From Parapedobacter tibetensis (GTDB lineage Bacteria; Bacteroidota; Bacteroidia; Sphingobacteriales; Sphingobacteriaceae): a stretch of DNA of 64,000 nucleotides. Below, piece after piece: positions 7,875-16,474 of this stretch. The position numbers were made by a program, and so were the translations under genes. The DNA is taken from NCBI RefSeq assembly GCF_024704835.1, contig NZ_JAMXBE010000003.1:372001-436000 (forward strand). Reading direction: 5' to 3'. Under the pieces are notes generated by a model. The model worked only from the letters and a program-made list of their open reading frames with translations. It was not told the DNA's origin and searched no databases. Each line of letters starts with the position of its first letter. The first letter of the stretch is position 1.

Positions 7875-9050
7875 CTAAACCAGGCGCTCTACCTCCGTAT
7901 GGGGTGTGATGGCCAATCCTTTTGTGTTCTTTAGGAGGTTGAGGCCTGGGGTTTTGCCCCCTTCCAAAGAACCATAGTCCCCAGCAATGCCAAGGAATTG
8001 GGCGCCATTGATCGTGGCCCATTTGATGGTATCGGTAAGGGGCAAGTTTGGAAAGTGGTGATGGATGGTTTTAAGCTCTGACAGGATGCATAACCGGTCA
8101 TTGGAGGCAAGGCTATCTGTGCCCAATGCAATCCTGTGATTATAATGGATAAAATTCTCTACTTTCGGCAAGATTCCTTCGATGTATAGGTTGGCATTCG
8201 GGCAAAAACACCAGGTAACATTCCTTCCTTGACGTTCTATGAAAAACACGTCTTTGGAGGATGTGTAGGTATTGTGTACCAACAAGACGGGATTATCGGT
8301 GGATAAATAGGACATGACAGTTTGTAAAGAGTTCCTCGCTTGCGCTTTAAACCCGGTGATATCCTTACCCAGTGCATCATAGAACGCCAAAAACTGACCA
8401 CTCTTGTATCGGAACAATTTGTTTTCCTCTTCGCTTTCTTGGTTATGCATACTTAGTGGCATTTTTTGTTTAATAGCTTCTTTATTGAGCAACTTAAACA
8501 ATTCTTTTGACACGGAATAAGGGGCGTGGGCGGTTAAGGATGTGGTATTGTTATCAAACCGACTGGCTATGGCCATAATTTCCGCAAATTTTTGGGCGGC
8601 CAGTTCGGGTTCAAATCCGATGGCTTCCACAAAAGTATGGTAATGGATTTTACTGCTTGTTTTTACTCCAACTGAAACATCGGTGTTGGCATGATCTCCT
8701 ACAGCCACGATACCGTTGTCGTACATTTGTTTGTCTGCCTCCTGCATCGCACGCTCAATCCGACTGTCTTTTATTGTCCTCGATGATATGACCTGCTGTA
8801 AGAACGGCACGAGCCCGGTATGTTTGGGCACAATGCCTGCCATATGTGATAATTCAAGATGGCAATGTGCATTGACAAACCCCGGTGTAATAATTCCAGA
8901 ATATGTTGTGATTTCTTTCCCAATAAGCGCGGGATCACCTGGCGCATATACGTCGACAATTACACCGCCGTCTGTTAATTCAACAACACCGTTCTTGACG
9001 GCTCCGCCAGTGACAGGTAAAACATAATCCCCTGAAAAAAACGTGTTCAT
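7875..9050 (-). CDS. Amidohydrolase (deaminase-like) family protein
   Basis: A 391-residue cytosolic metal-dependent hydrolase with the amidohydrolase TIM barrel between two beta-sandwich parts. Metal ligands visible are H62 and H64 (NAHCHLE), H202 (SMHNQES), a later His in VLLVHNTY, and the catalytic Asp in ALGTDSLASN. This layout fits the TrzN/SsnA/MtaD/aminodeoxyfutalosine deaminase group, which removes ammonia or chlorine from purine-like rings. A role as aminodeoxyfutalosine deaminase in menaquinone synthesis is possible but no other futalosine gene is present in this window. Stands alone on its strand. Confidence 0.82.
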   Translation of the reverse strand: MNTFFSGDYVLPVTGGAVKNGVVELTDGGVIVDVYAPGDPALIGKEITTYSGIITPGFVNAHCHLELSHMAGIVPKHTGLVPFLQQVISSRTIKDSRIERAMQEADKQMYDNGIVAVGDHANTDVSVGVKTSSKIHYHTFVEAIGFEPELAAQKFAEIMAIASRFDNNTTSLTAHAPYSVSKELFKLLNKEAIKQKMPLSMHNQESEEENKLFRYKSGQFLAFYDALGKDITGFKAQARNSLQTVMSYLSTDNPVLLVHNTYTSSKDVFFIERQGRNVTWCFCPNANLYIEGILPKVENFIHYNHRIALGTDSLASNDRLCILSELKTIHHHFPNLPLTDTIKWATINGAQFLGIAGDYGSLEGGKTPGLNLLKNTKGLAITPHTEVERLV

Positions 9051-9292
9051 AGCATCAATAGTTTTATATTAGGTTGGTTATCAACCATAAAAGGATTCTT
9101 TTGGTTTTGCCTTTCTTCAGAACACAAACCTCTGTCCCTTTCGAACCTTCCTGCCCATGGACAATAGGTCTATATAGCCAAATAAATTTAGAATCATTCA
9201 GGTTAGGCTTAACTTGAAGAATACTGCTACAAAGATGTGTTTTTTTTTGTGTTTAACCAAATACTGAGGGGAAAATACGTATAAAAAAGCCG

Positions 9293-9300
9293 TACCTTTG
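9293..9300 (+). promoter_or_regulatory. -7 element immediately before rlmN
   Basis: TACCTTTG fits TAnnTTTG exactly and ends four bases before the GTG start at 9305. Transcription would begin at or near the start codon, so the mRNA may be leaderless. No clear -33 TTG is seen. Confidence 0.5.
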
Positions 9301-9304
9301 CCTC

Positions 9305-10369
9305 GTGATTGATTCAAAGTCGAAAATCGATATCCGAAAACTGACGCTTGACCAGCTCCGCGGGCAACTGGTGTCCATGGAGGAGCAAGCGTTTCGGGCC
9401 AAACAAATTTATGAGTGGCTTTGGCAGAAATCGTGTACGGATTTTGATGAGATGAGCAACCTGAGTAAGCCACTGCGCGACACGCTCAAGCAGGCCTTTA
9501 CCATCAATGCGGTAAATGTACGGCAAGCCCAACAAAGCGCCGATAGCACCATAAAAAGCAGCTTTGTTCTCCACGATGGAAACATCATCGAGGGTGTGTT
9601 GATCCCAACTCCCGACCGCATGACGGCCTGTGTGAGTTCACAAGTAGGATGTAGTCTTACTTGCAAGTTTTGCGCCACGGGCTATATGGACCGTAAGCGC
9701 AATCTTCATGCAGACGAAATATATGACCAAGTGGTGCTCATTGGCAAACAGGCGATGGAAAATTATGGTCAACCCTTGACCAATATTGTTTATATGGGCA
9801 TGGGAGAACCCTTGCTCAACTACGCCAATGTACTGGCATCTGTGCAACGCATCTCGGCGCCCGATGGGCTAAATATGGCGGCAAAACGCATCACGATATC
9901 CACCGCCGGCATCGCCAAAATGATTAAGAAACTGGGCGACGATCAAGTGCGTTTTAATTTGGCCCTGTCACTCCATGCCGCTAATGACAAAAAACGCAAT
10001 GAGATTATGCCCATTAACGAGCAGAACTCTCTGCAAGCACTGGCTGAAGCACTGAAATATTACTATGCAAAAACCAAAAACCCGGTAACCTACGAATACA
10101 TCGTTTTCAATGGGTTCAATGATGACTTATCTGATGCACAAGAACTGGCTTCTTTCTGCAAGCATTTGCCCTGCAAAGTGAACATCATCGAATATAACCC
10201 CATTGCCTTTGCTGAGTTTGAAAATGCATCAGAAGATAAAATAGATCGCTTTGCTGATTTTCTCCGGAATAAAGGGGTTATCACCAACATCCGTAGAAGT
10301 AGGGGGAAAGATATCGATGCAGCCTGTGGGCAATTGGCCATCAAGGAAACGGCCAACCCCGGAATTTGA
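9305..10369 (+). CDS. rlmN: 23S rRNA (adenine-2503 C2)-methyltransferase RlmN
   Basis: A radical-SAM enzyme of 354 residues that methylates C2 of A2503 in 23S rRNA, and A37 of some tRNAs. The iron-sulfur cluster cysteines are C116, C120 and C123 (GCSLTCKFC), and the methyl-carrying cysteine near the end is C341 (DAACGQLA). GMGEPLLNY is the SAM-binding GGE-like motif. Length is normal. The start is GTG at 9305, four bases after a consensus -7 element. The stop is six bases before the ATG of comF, so the two are likely cotranscribed. Confidence 0.97.
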   Translation: MIDSKSKIDIRKLTLDQLRGQLVSMEEQAFRAKQIYEWLWQKSCTDFDEMSNLSKPLRDTLKQAFTINAVNVRQAQQSADSTIKSSFVLHDGNIIEGVLIPTPDRMTACVSSQVGCSLTCKFCATGYMDRKRNLHADEIYDQVVLIGKQAMENYGQPLTNIVYMGMGEPLLNYANVLASVQRISAPDGLNMAAKRITISTAGIAKMIKKLGDDQVRFNLALSLHAANDKKRNEIMPINEQNSLQALAEALKYYYAKTKNPVTYEYIVFNGFNDDLSDAQELASFCKHLPCKVNIIEYNPIAFAEFENASEDKIDRFADFLRNKGVITNIRRSRGKDIDAACGQLAIKETANPGI

Positions 10370-10375
10370 TTGTCC

Positions 10376-11071
10376 ATGCTTATCAAGCGCTATCTCAAAG
10401 ACCTGACCTCCCTCTTTTTTCCACAGACTTGCGTGGGTTGTGACAAGCCTCTCGCTTATCGGGAGCAGATCATCTGCACAGATTGCTGGTACCACCTACC
10501 TTATACCCATGCACATAAAGACCCCCATAATGAGGGCGCAAGACAGCTTTGGGGCCGTGTTCAACTGGAAGCCGTAGCTTCTTACCTGTATTTCCTTGAT
10601 TCCTCCCGCGTGCAAAATATCCTACACCACTTCAAATACCGTAATCGGCCTGAAATAGGCACCCTCTTGGGTTCTACTTATGGCGAAATCCTTCGGGCTG
10701 TTGAGCCTTTTGATCAGGTAGACGCCATCATACCCGTACCGTTGCACCCAGCCAAACTTCGCAAACGGGGCTACAACCAAAGCACTTTTTTTGCCAAGGG
10801 GATTTCTCTTTCTATGCAAAAGCGTGTTTTGGAGGACAGTGTAATACGGAACAAAGCTTCGGAAAGCCAAACGAAGAAAAATCGATATGAGCGTTATGAA
10901 AACCTACTAGGCACCTTTGCCGTGCCCAACCCTAGCCTTATTGCTGGTAAGCACCTCTTGTTGGTGGATGATGTGTTGACAACGGGAGCTACCTTGGAAG
11001 CCTGTGCCACTGCTTTATTGACCAGTGGCGCTCAAGCCGTGAGCGTGGCCACTATTGCCAAGGCTCTGTAA
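10376..11071 (+). CDS. ComF-family phosphoribosyltransferase-like protein
   Basis: A 231-residue protein of the ComF/GntX family, linked to DNA uptake or general nucleotide metabolism. The N-terminus has a four-cysteine zinc site (CVGC and CTDC). The C-terminal phosphoribosyltransferase domain carries IIPVPLHPAKLRKRGYNQS and the PRPP loop LLLVDDVLTTGAT. I start at ATG 10376, the first ATG after the rlmN stop. Whether the species is naturally competent cannot be inferred. Its end overlaps the convergent small lipoprotein gene by 20 bases. Confidence 0.92.
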   Translation: MLIKRYLKDLTSLFFPQTCVGCDKPLAYREQIICTDCWYHLPYTHAHKDPHNEGARQLWGRVQLEAVASYLYFLDSSRVQNILHHFKYRNRPEIGTLLGSTYGEILRAVEPFDQVDAIIPVPLHPAKLRKRGYNQSTFFAKGISLSMQKRVLEDSVIRNKASESQTKKNRYERYENLLGTFAVPNPSLIAGKHLLLVDDVLTTGATLEACATALLTSGAQAVSVATIAKAL

Positions 11072-11222
11072 TCCTAGGCTTATTAGGAGAATCCATCGAT
11101 TGGTGACGATGTACAGGTGGGCACTTACATCCTTTGCGGAAAAGGCCGCATGCTGATAGGGAAAGTATTACGGTTAGCCCCAAAAACAGGTAGATAAGCC
11201 GTGTGTGTATAATACCTTTCAT
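11052..11222 (-). CDS. Small lipoprotein coupled to vanZ
   Basis: A 56-residue reading frame found by hand on the minus strand. It starts MKGIIHTRLIYLFLGLTV and has a lipobox LSLSACG with the acylated Cys at 25, then GLFRKGCKCPPV and a hydrophilic tail. Stop is TAG at 11052-11054. Its ATG overlaps the TGA of the vanZ gene in an ATGA arrangement, a usual sign of translational coupling. The mature part is only about 30 residues with a CKC motif. I do not know a function; outer- or inner-membrane anchoring is predicted from the lipobox. Confidence 0.7.
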   Translation of the reverse strand: MKGIIHTRLIYLFLGLTVILSLSACGLFRKGCKCPPVHRHQSMDSPNKPRITEPWQ

Positions 11223-11629
11223 GTTTTTATGTTCATCTCACCATTTCCTATGGATGTCTTAACGCCATAGGTATTATGCAACAATAGATAGGCAAACACG
11301 CCCATTCCCGTACCTACGGCATCGGCGAATAAATCCCAAGCCTCGGCGGAACGATACGTGAATATCTTCCATTGGAGATATTCCGTAAATAACGCAAATA
11401 AAAAGGAAAAAACAATCACCCGGAGGGTTATTGCTATCGATGGTCTTGTGGTGCTCAGCCTCCTGATTGCGCCATAATAAAGCAGCACCGTGAATACAAA
11501 GAAGAATCCGGTATGCGCGACTTTGTCTATCCCCGGAAATTTGGGGACGCTTTGCGTGCTTTCCGAGGGCATACAGCATAGCACCAAGACAATTCCCGCC
11601 CAAAGTATAGCCCAAGTATAATGCTTCAT
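11219..11629 (-). CDS. VanZ-family membrane protein
   Basis: A 136-residue inner-membrane protein with four hydrophobic segments. The VanZ pattern is visible: an initial helix ending LCCMPSES, then PGIDKVAHTGFFFVF, TEYLQW in the third loop, and DLFADAVGTGMGV before the last helix. Family members are found in all kinds of bacteria and only a few affect glycopeptide resistance; a role here is unknown. It is cotranscribed with a downstream small lipoprotein through an ATGA overlap and probably with gcvH upstream. Confidence 0.88.
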   Translation of the reverse strand: MKHYTWAILWAGIVLVLCCMPSESTQSVPKFPGIDKVAHTGFFFVFTVLLYYGAIRRLSTTRPSIAITLRVIVFSFLFALFTEYLQWKIFTYRSAEAWDLFADAVGTGMGVFAYLLLHNTYGVKTSIGNGEMNIKT

Positions 11630-11732
11630 CTTGCTCTTTTTGCTCGCTATGGAGCCATTATAATGCCAAAGAGGAACGGCATCTACCTGCTGGTGGAGGC
11701 ATGCCGCATTCCTCTCTATGCCCTAACAACCG

Positions 11733-12113
11733 TTATACAGATACCTGAGCTTTATAAGCTGCCGCAGAAAGCAAACCTTCCACATCCGCGGAATCATTCA
11801 GCTTTATCCGCACCAACCAACCTTCGCCATAGGGGTCTTGGTTGACCAATTCCGGCGAAGCATCTATTTTGTCATTGACAGTTAATACCGTTCCCGCAAC
11901 GGGCATAAACAAATCGGACACGGTCTTCACGGCTTCCACCGTGCCAAAGACATCGTCCTGTGCCACTTCCTCACCGAGCGTGTTAATATCAAGAAATACA
12001 ATATCGCCCAATTCGCGCTGTGCAAAATCCGTGATACCGATAACGGCCTCTTCGCCTTCCACACGAATCCATTCATGGTCTTTCGTGTACTTCAAATCTG
12101 TAGGAAAATTCAT
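11733..12113 (-). CDS. gcvH: Glycine cleavage system H protein
   Basis: The lipoyl carrier of the glycine cleavage complex; it shuttles the aminomethyl group between the P, T and L proteins. The 126-residue protein begins [15 protein letters not shown], as usual, so I place the start at 12113 rather than at an upstream ATG. The lipoylated lysine is K63 in [11 protein letters not shown]. The C-terminal [10 protein letters not shown] strand is intact. No other gcv gene is nearby, which is common in Bacteroidetes. It lies about 100 bases before vanZ on the same strand. Confidence 0.96.
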   Translation of the reverse strand: MNFPTDLKYTKDHEWIRVEGEEAVIGITDFAQRELGDIVFLDINTLGEEVAQDDVFGTVEAVKTVSDLFMPVAGTVLTVNDKIDASPELVNQDPYGEGWLVRIKLNDSADVEGLLSAAAYKAQVSV

Positions 12114-12268
12114 TAGAATATGTTTTCTATTTAGTACTTGATGCTCCATGCTTGCCTGTTGACAACAAAACATGGTGTCTGCGCGCTCCTTGGATTAAAA
12201 TTTCCTCAAAAATAGCTATTATAAGGTGAAACGCAAAAATTAATGCCGACATCAAGAGACTGACGACA

Positions 12269-12299
12269 TTGCAACTTCATCCGAATACCATTACCTTTA
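12269..12299 (+). promoter_or_regulatory. Promoter of anmK
   Basis: TTG at 12269-12271, a 20-base spacer, and TACCTTTA at 12292-12299 match the Bacteroidetes -33/-7 pattern with one mismatch. The ATG of anmK is seven bases further on. Confidence 0.6.
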
Positions 12300-12306
12300 T
12301 CCCACC

Positions 12307-13506
12307 ATGAATAAGCACGTTGAAAAACTTCATTCCGTCGCAAAGAAAAAGGAGCGCCTTATCATCGGCTTGATGTCAGGCACATCCCTAGATGGCTTGG
12401 ATATAGCCCTTTGTCGGATCACAGGCAGCGGTAGAAAAACCTCGTTGGACATCGTTCGTTTCGAAACGGGGAGCTACACAAGCGCTTTTCGAAACCGCGT
12501 CAGGGAAATTTTTGCAGAGCGAACAATCGACCAGCAAACACTCTGTGGGCTCCATGCTTTAATTGGGCAAACCCACGGTGCCATGATAAACGATGCGCTG
12601 AACAAGTGGGGAATCAGCAACCGTGAAATAGACCTCATTGCTAGCCATGGGCAAACGGTATTTCATGCCCCGCAATCACTTACAGGAAATCAGGATTACC
12701 CGAATAGCACACTGCAAATCGGCGACGGTGACCATGTAGCTATAACGACAGGCATTATTACCCTTTCCGATTTTAGGCAAAAGCACGTCGCTGCTGGAGG
12801 AGAGGGTGCCCCATTGGCCGCTTATGGCGACTACCTATTGTTTTCTGATGAACAGAAAGCCCGTATTTTACTCAATATCGGCGGTATCGCCAATTTTACT
12901 TTCCTTCCCCCTAGAGAAGATAGTGGAGATCCTTGCTTCGCCACGGATGTAGGGCCGGGAAACACCTTGATGAACCAATATATGCAGGCAACCATGGGCA
13001 TGGAGATGGATAAAGATGCTCGGATGGCCTCCGCTGGCACCATCAATGAGGAATTGCTTCTTGCTTTGCTGGACCATGGCTTTTTTGCCCTGTCCTTTCC
13101 CAAAACTACCGGACCAGAATTGTTTAACCTCGGGTATTTAGCCGATGCTCAAAAAGCAACGAAAACAGAAACGATATCCAAAAGCGCGGTGATGGCTACG
13201 CTCTGTGCTTTTTCCGCATCGGCCATCGTTGAAGCAATTCAACGGGTTGCATCACAACATGGAAACCCTCATGTGTATGTCAGTGGTGGGGGGTTGCATA
13301 ATCCGTTGCTGGTGCGTCTTATTACGGATGGCCTTTCAGATGTAAGGGTGTCTTCCTTTGACGAACTAGGATTATCGCCTGACGCCAAGGAAGCGGCCCT
13401 TTTTGCGTTGCTGGCCAATGAAACGGTGGCTGGCGATGCCGAAAATATGATGGCAATCATGGATTCCCCCGCTGTATGCATGGGTAAGATTAGTTTTCCG
13501 GAATAA
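12307..13506 (+). CDS. anmK: Anhydro-N-acetylmuramic acid kinase
   Basis: Recycles peptidoglycan: it opens the 1,6-anhydro ring of anhydro-MurNAc and phosphorylates it to MurNAc-6-phosphate. The 399-residue length is slightly above the usual 370 because of an N-terminal extension of about 18 residues. The ATP-binding start GLMSGTSLDGLDIA is at 21-34, the substrate region includes ASHGQTVFHAP, and TDVGPGNTLMNQYM is the second ATPase-fold phosphate motif. No murQ is nearby. A good promoter precedes it, and the gene converges with DUF2461. Confidence 0.95.
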   Translation: MNKHVEKLHSVAKKKERLIIGLMSGTSLDGLDIALCRITGSGRKTSLDIVRFETGSYTSAFRNRVREIFAERTIDQQTLCGLHALIGQTHGAMINDALNKWGISNREIDLIASHGQTVFHAPQSLTGNQDYPNSTLQIGDGDHVAITTGIITLSDFRQKHVAAGGEGAPLAAYGDYLLFSDEQKARILLNIGGIANFTFLPPREDSGDPCFATDVGPGNTLMNQYMQATMGMEMDKDARMASAGTINEELLLALLDHGFFALSFPKTTGPELFNLGYLADAQKATKTETISKSAVMATLCAFSASAIVEAIQRVASQHGNPHVYVSGGGLHNPLLVRLITDGLSDVRVSSFDELGLSPDAKEAALFALLANETVAGDAENMMAIMDSPAVCMGKISFPE

Positions 13507-13538
13507 AGTCGCGCTGGTTTTGTTAGCAACCCGCTGGA

Positions 13539-14213
13539 CTATTCCTCCCCGAGCGCTTCATGCAAGAACAGCTTAAAACCATACATCCGGCGGAATCCCT
13601 CAAGTACCGCTTCTAATCCATCGGCACTCGACAGTTTTTCATCTGCCAATTGTTCAAAAGCCGTGAAGCTCTTGAGTTTAAGAAATTCAATATAGGGATT
13701 GCTCTCATCAAAGCCGGTAGGGGGCCTCTTCAACTTATCTTGTGTATCCAGTTGACAATGTTTTTTGAACGGGGGCTCATCCAATAATTCCAATAATCGC
13801 GTACCATTATAATCAATCTCTTGCCTAATGGCGGTCAAATGATCTTTTTCCGGTCGCCAATAGCCACCTGCCACAAAGCTATTCCCCGGCTGTATATGTA
13901 GGTAATATTCCGGCCCGTTTAGTTTGCGCCCAGCAGTGGATATCCCTGCGCCAAGCCATGTTTTATAGGGAGTCTTGTCCTTGCTGAAACGGGTATCACG
14001 GTAAATCCGAAACAGGCACTTGGACACCGGGATGTCTTCGGAAATATAGCGGTCTGTTTGAGCAAGGCCCTTGATAACTGACTCGGTGAAGCTTTTCATA
14101 TTTTGCCAGGCTTGTTCATAAACCGGCCGGTTTTCTTGAAACCATTCTCTCGTGTTGTTCTCCTTGATAGCAGCCAGAAACCCAAACGTGTCGGGATGTA
14201 TGGATGTTTCCAT
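13539..14213 (-). CDS. DUF2461 / TIGR02453-family protein
   Basis: A 224-residue cytosolic protein of unknown function. Family text is clear: FLAAIKENNTREWFQENR near the start, LFRIYRDTRFSKDKTPYKTW in the middle, and HLQPGNSFVAGGYWRP-like sequence in the centre (here HIQPGNSFVAGGYWRPE). Length is typical. It is conserved in bacteria, fungi and plants but no activity is established. It converges with anmK and lies 60 bases downstream of the cdsA operon on the other side. Confidence 0.92.
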   Translation of the reverse strand: METSIHPDTFGFLAAIKENNTREWFQENRPVYEQAWQNMKSFTESVIKGLAQTDRYISEDIPVSKCLFRIYRDTRFSKDKTPYKTWLGAGISTAGRKLNGPEYYLHIQPGNSFVAGGYWRPEKDHLTAIRQEIDYNGTRLLELLDEPPFKKHCQLDTQDKLKRPPTGFDESNPYIEFLKLKSFTAFEQLADEKLSSADGLEAVLEGFRRMYGFKLFLHEALGEE

Positions 14214-14272
14214 CTTTTCGTAAATTTAATCTATAAAATAACCTTCTGTGGTTGATGCGAGCACTATTTCAT

Positions 14273-15073
14273 TCATACCGCAATTTTCAGGAAGACGACC
14301 ACAGCAGGAGCAGCGAGTAATAGTCCATCAAAGCGATCGAGCAAGCCACCGTGTCCCGGTAAAATGGCTCCGGAATCTTTGATCTGTTGGCTGCGTTTGA
14401 GCATAGACTCTACCAGGTCGCCAAATGTGCCGAAAACGGAAACGATAAGTGCCACACCCACCCATTGTCCTATGGCCAAAATGGGGAAGTAATATGCCAA
14501 CACCAACGATGTGACAAAGGCCAACAACACGCCGCCCACAAGGCCCTCCCATGTTTTTTTGGGTGAAATACGCTCAAAAAGAAGGTGCTTGCCAAAAAAT
14601 CTCCCTGTAAGATATGCACCTGTATCATTGCCCCAAAGAATAAGCATAAAACCCAAAGGAAGATGATAACTATATCCCTCATTCATAAAGCCCAAAGCAA
14701 AAAAGGACACAAAGGGCAAAACCACATAAACCATGCCCAAAAGGGTGTATGCGATGCCCAAAAACGGTTTATCTTGCCTTTGATACAGCGCCGCAATGAA
14801 TACTACAGCCACCAGCGGGATGCTGAGCAGCAAAAATTTGGCAGGAAAAATACCCAAACAGTATCCTGCATATAACCCAAAAGAAAACAGGCCAAGTAAC
14901 AGGCCCGCAAATCGGTTTGGCAGGGCCGTTTCATCTGCTATCATCCGGTAAAATTCATTAAGGCAATAGGCACTAAGCACGATGAAAAATAATGTGAACG
15001 TGTACCTTCCCAATAGCAGAGAAGCAAGCACGACGATGACAAAAAAGAGGGCAGTAATGGCTCTGACTTTCAT
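14273..15073 (-). CDS. cdsA: Phosphatidate cytidylyltransferase
   Basis: An integral membrane enzyme that makes CDP-diacylglycerol from phosphatidic acid and CTP, the entry point to phosphatidylethanolamine and other phospholipids. The 266 residues form about eight helices. The signature is near the end: SMLKRSQQIKDSGAILPG followed by HGGLLDRFD, with the catalytic Asp pair. It is the last gene of a minus-strand operon with CPBP protease and DUF2007 genes; only six bases separate it from DUF2007. Confidence 0.96.
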   Translation of the reverse strand: MKVRAITALFFVIVVLASLLLGRYTFTLFFIVLSAYCLNEFYRMIADETALPNRFAGLLLGLFSFGLYAGYCLGIFPAKFLLLSIPLVAVVFIAALYQRQDKPFLGIAYTLLGMVYVVLPFVSFFALGFMNEGYSYHLPLGFMLILWGNDTGAYLTGRFFGKHLLFERISPKKTWEGLVGGVLLAFVTSLVLAYYFPILAIGQWVGVALIVSVFGTFGDLVESMLKRSQQIKDSGAILPGHGGLLDRFDGLLLAAPAVVVFLKIAV

Positions 15074-15079
15074 GGTCTC

Positions 15080-15298
15080 TTACGATTCTTCGTCGCTTTG
15101 TTTGTTCTCGGCGATCAACGCCCGCGCTGTCCCTTCCTCAGATTCATGTACATACAATTCTAACTGCCCAAAACGGTAGGATGAATCTTGTTTATTGATA
15201 ACTACCGAAGATATTCCATGTTCCTCAAGCATTTGTTTGGTGATTTCTGCTTGTATAGGACTGGTTGTAATAAATAATTTAATCCAATTTTTTTCCAT
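15080..15298 (-). CDS. DUF2007-domain protein
   Basis: A 72-residue cytosolic protein. It reads FITTSPIQAEITKQMLEEHG then ISSVVINKQDSSYRFGQLEL, which is the signal-transducing-like DUF2007 ferredoxin fold. I start at ATG 15298 (MEKNWIKLF); a longer frame upstream is only the overlapping end of the CPBP gene read in another frame. It overlaps that gene by 20 bases and is followed by cdsA. Its role is unknown, but the CPBP-DUF2007-cdsA order is frequently kept in Bacteroidetes. Confidence 0.88.
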   Translation of the reverse strand: MEKNWIKLFITTSPIQAEITKQMLEEHGISSVVINKQDSSYRFGQLELYVHESEEGTARALIAENKQSDEES

Positions 15299-16238
15299 GA
15301 TATTGAACATTTCCTGCTGTGGAAGTCTTGTGGTACTGGTATAGCAAAATAGCGGTAAGCACAAAACTAATAAAATAAAAATAAGTGGGGATTTGCTCTC
15401 CAAAGTTCATTTCATCAAGCGATTTACCCTGCCGTTGCAAGTAAAAGGCCGATACGGTGGCGGCGGCATTATTGAGGAAGTGAGCCAATACGGGCAACCA
15501 AATGTTTTTGCCCCACAACAAGAGATATCCAAAGAGGACTCCAAGTAACATCCGGGGCAAGAACCCGTAAAACTGAAGGTGTATGGCGCTGAAAATGATA
15601 GCCGCGAGCCAAATGCCAACATGTGAGTTTTTAAACCAACGAATCAGGATTTTCTGTACACAGCCCCGGAAGAGAAATTCCTCGCCGATGGCTGGTATGA
15701 CTGCCACCACGATGAGATTGACAAACAAGCCCCAATACGTAGTGTCTGAAAGTAATGTTTGCGTAAGTTTTTCAAGTTCGGCTTCTTTCGCCTTCATCCA
15801 GTTTTCAAGACCCGAAAAAGCCTTAGGGAGCTGCATACTTTCGTTCAGCTTGATACTTTGTTCCAAAATCGGGGCCGAGAAAAACATAATGCCAACAATC
15901 ATAAATCCTAACATGGGATTTACTGCTGTTTTGAAATCCAAGTAGCTATGCTTCCGTTTTTCAATAACCCCCAGAAGTATGGCCGGCAAAATAAACATGC
16001 CAATGCTGGATCCGGCTTGGACGATTTTTAGGAAATCGGTGTTTGATGCGTTGCCCGACAAGAGGCCTTCGGGGCCTCCAACATCCATTCCCGTGATAGC
16101 CAAAGCGACAAATACGGAAAGCGTTCCGAACACGAGGGCTCCTACAAAAACCAAGGATAGCAGTATAATTAAAGACGTTATCGGATGGTTTTCCGCCCGA
16201 TACTGGCCACCTCCGGGAAAAGCGTTGTGTTCGGTCAT
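15279..16238 (-). CDS. CPBP-family intramembrane metalloprotease
   Basis: A 319-residue membrane protein of the CAAX protease / bacteriocin-processing (Abi) family. Eight or so helices are visible. The catalytic motifs are GEEFLFRG (the EExxxR motif) and FSAIHLQFYGFLPR (the FxxxH motif), followed by the final HFLNNAAAT motif. These residues are all present, so it should be an active glutamic-type intramembrane protease. The substrate is unknown. It starts the operon with DUF2007 and cdsA and is divergent from the aspartic protease gene. Confidence 0.93.
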   Translation of the reverse strand: MTEHNAFPGGGQYRAENHPITSLIILLSLVFVGALVFGTLSVFVALAITGMDVGGPEGLLSGNASNTDFLKIVQAGSSIGMFILPAILLGVIEKRKHSYLDFKTAVNPMLGFMIVGIMFFSAPILEQSIKLNESMQLPKAFSGLENWMKAKEAELEKLTQTLLSDTTYWGLFVNLIVVAVIPAIGEEFLFRGCVQKILIRWFKNSHVGIWLAAIIFSAIHLQFYGFLPRMLLGVLFGYLLLWGKNIWLPVLAHFLNNAAATVSAFYLQRQGKSLDEMNFGEQIPTYFYFISFVLTAILLYQYHKTSTAGNVQYHGKKLD

Positions 16239-16417
16239 TGGGCTATCATTATTTCGGCGGTGAAGATACGGATTGCCGCCGACACTCGGAAATGCACGAA
16301 GCAGAGATTCCGGGGCTGGTCTTCATTTTTTATAGCAAGCCGATGATGAATCCATGGAATAACCGTATGTTTTCGCTATTGGATCTGTTCTCGAGTGCAA
16401 AGAAGAAATCAATAGGC

Positions 16418-16448
16418 TTGCAAATGAACGCAAGTTTGTCTAAGTTTG
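16418..16448 (+). promoter_or_regulatory. Promoter of the aspartic protease gene
   Basis: TTG at 16418-16420, 20 bases, then TAAGTTTG at 16441-16448, an exact TAnnTTTG. It lies 26 bases before ATG 16475 and inside the longer reading frame that begins at 16238, which argues for the later start. Confidence 0.65.
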
Positions 16449-16474
16449 ATATAGCTAACTTAAAAGGCACCACC

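Noticed and set aside
12114-12173. Upstream ATG for gcvH
   Set aside because: The first 20 residues do not fit; H proteins start near [15 protein letters not shown].
15299-15403. Hydrophobic N-terminal extension of the DUF2007 protein
   Set aside because: This is the end of the CPBP gene read in another frame; the domain starts at MEKNWIKLF.
16238-16474. 80-residue N-terminal extension of the aspartic protease
   Set aside because: A consensus promoter lies inside it and a normal signal peptide begins at ATG 16475.
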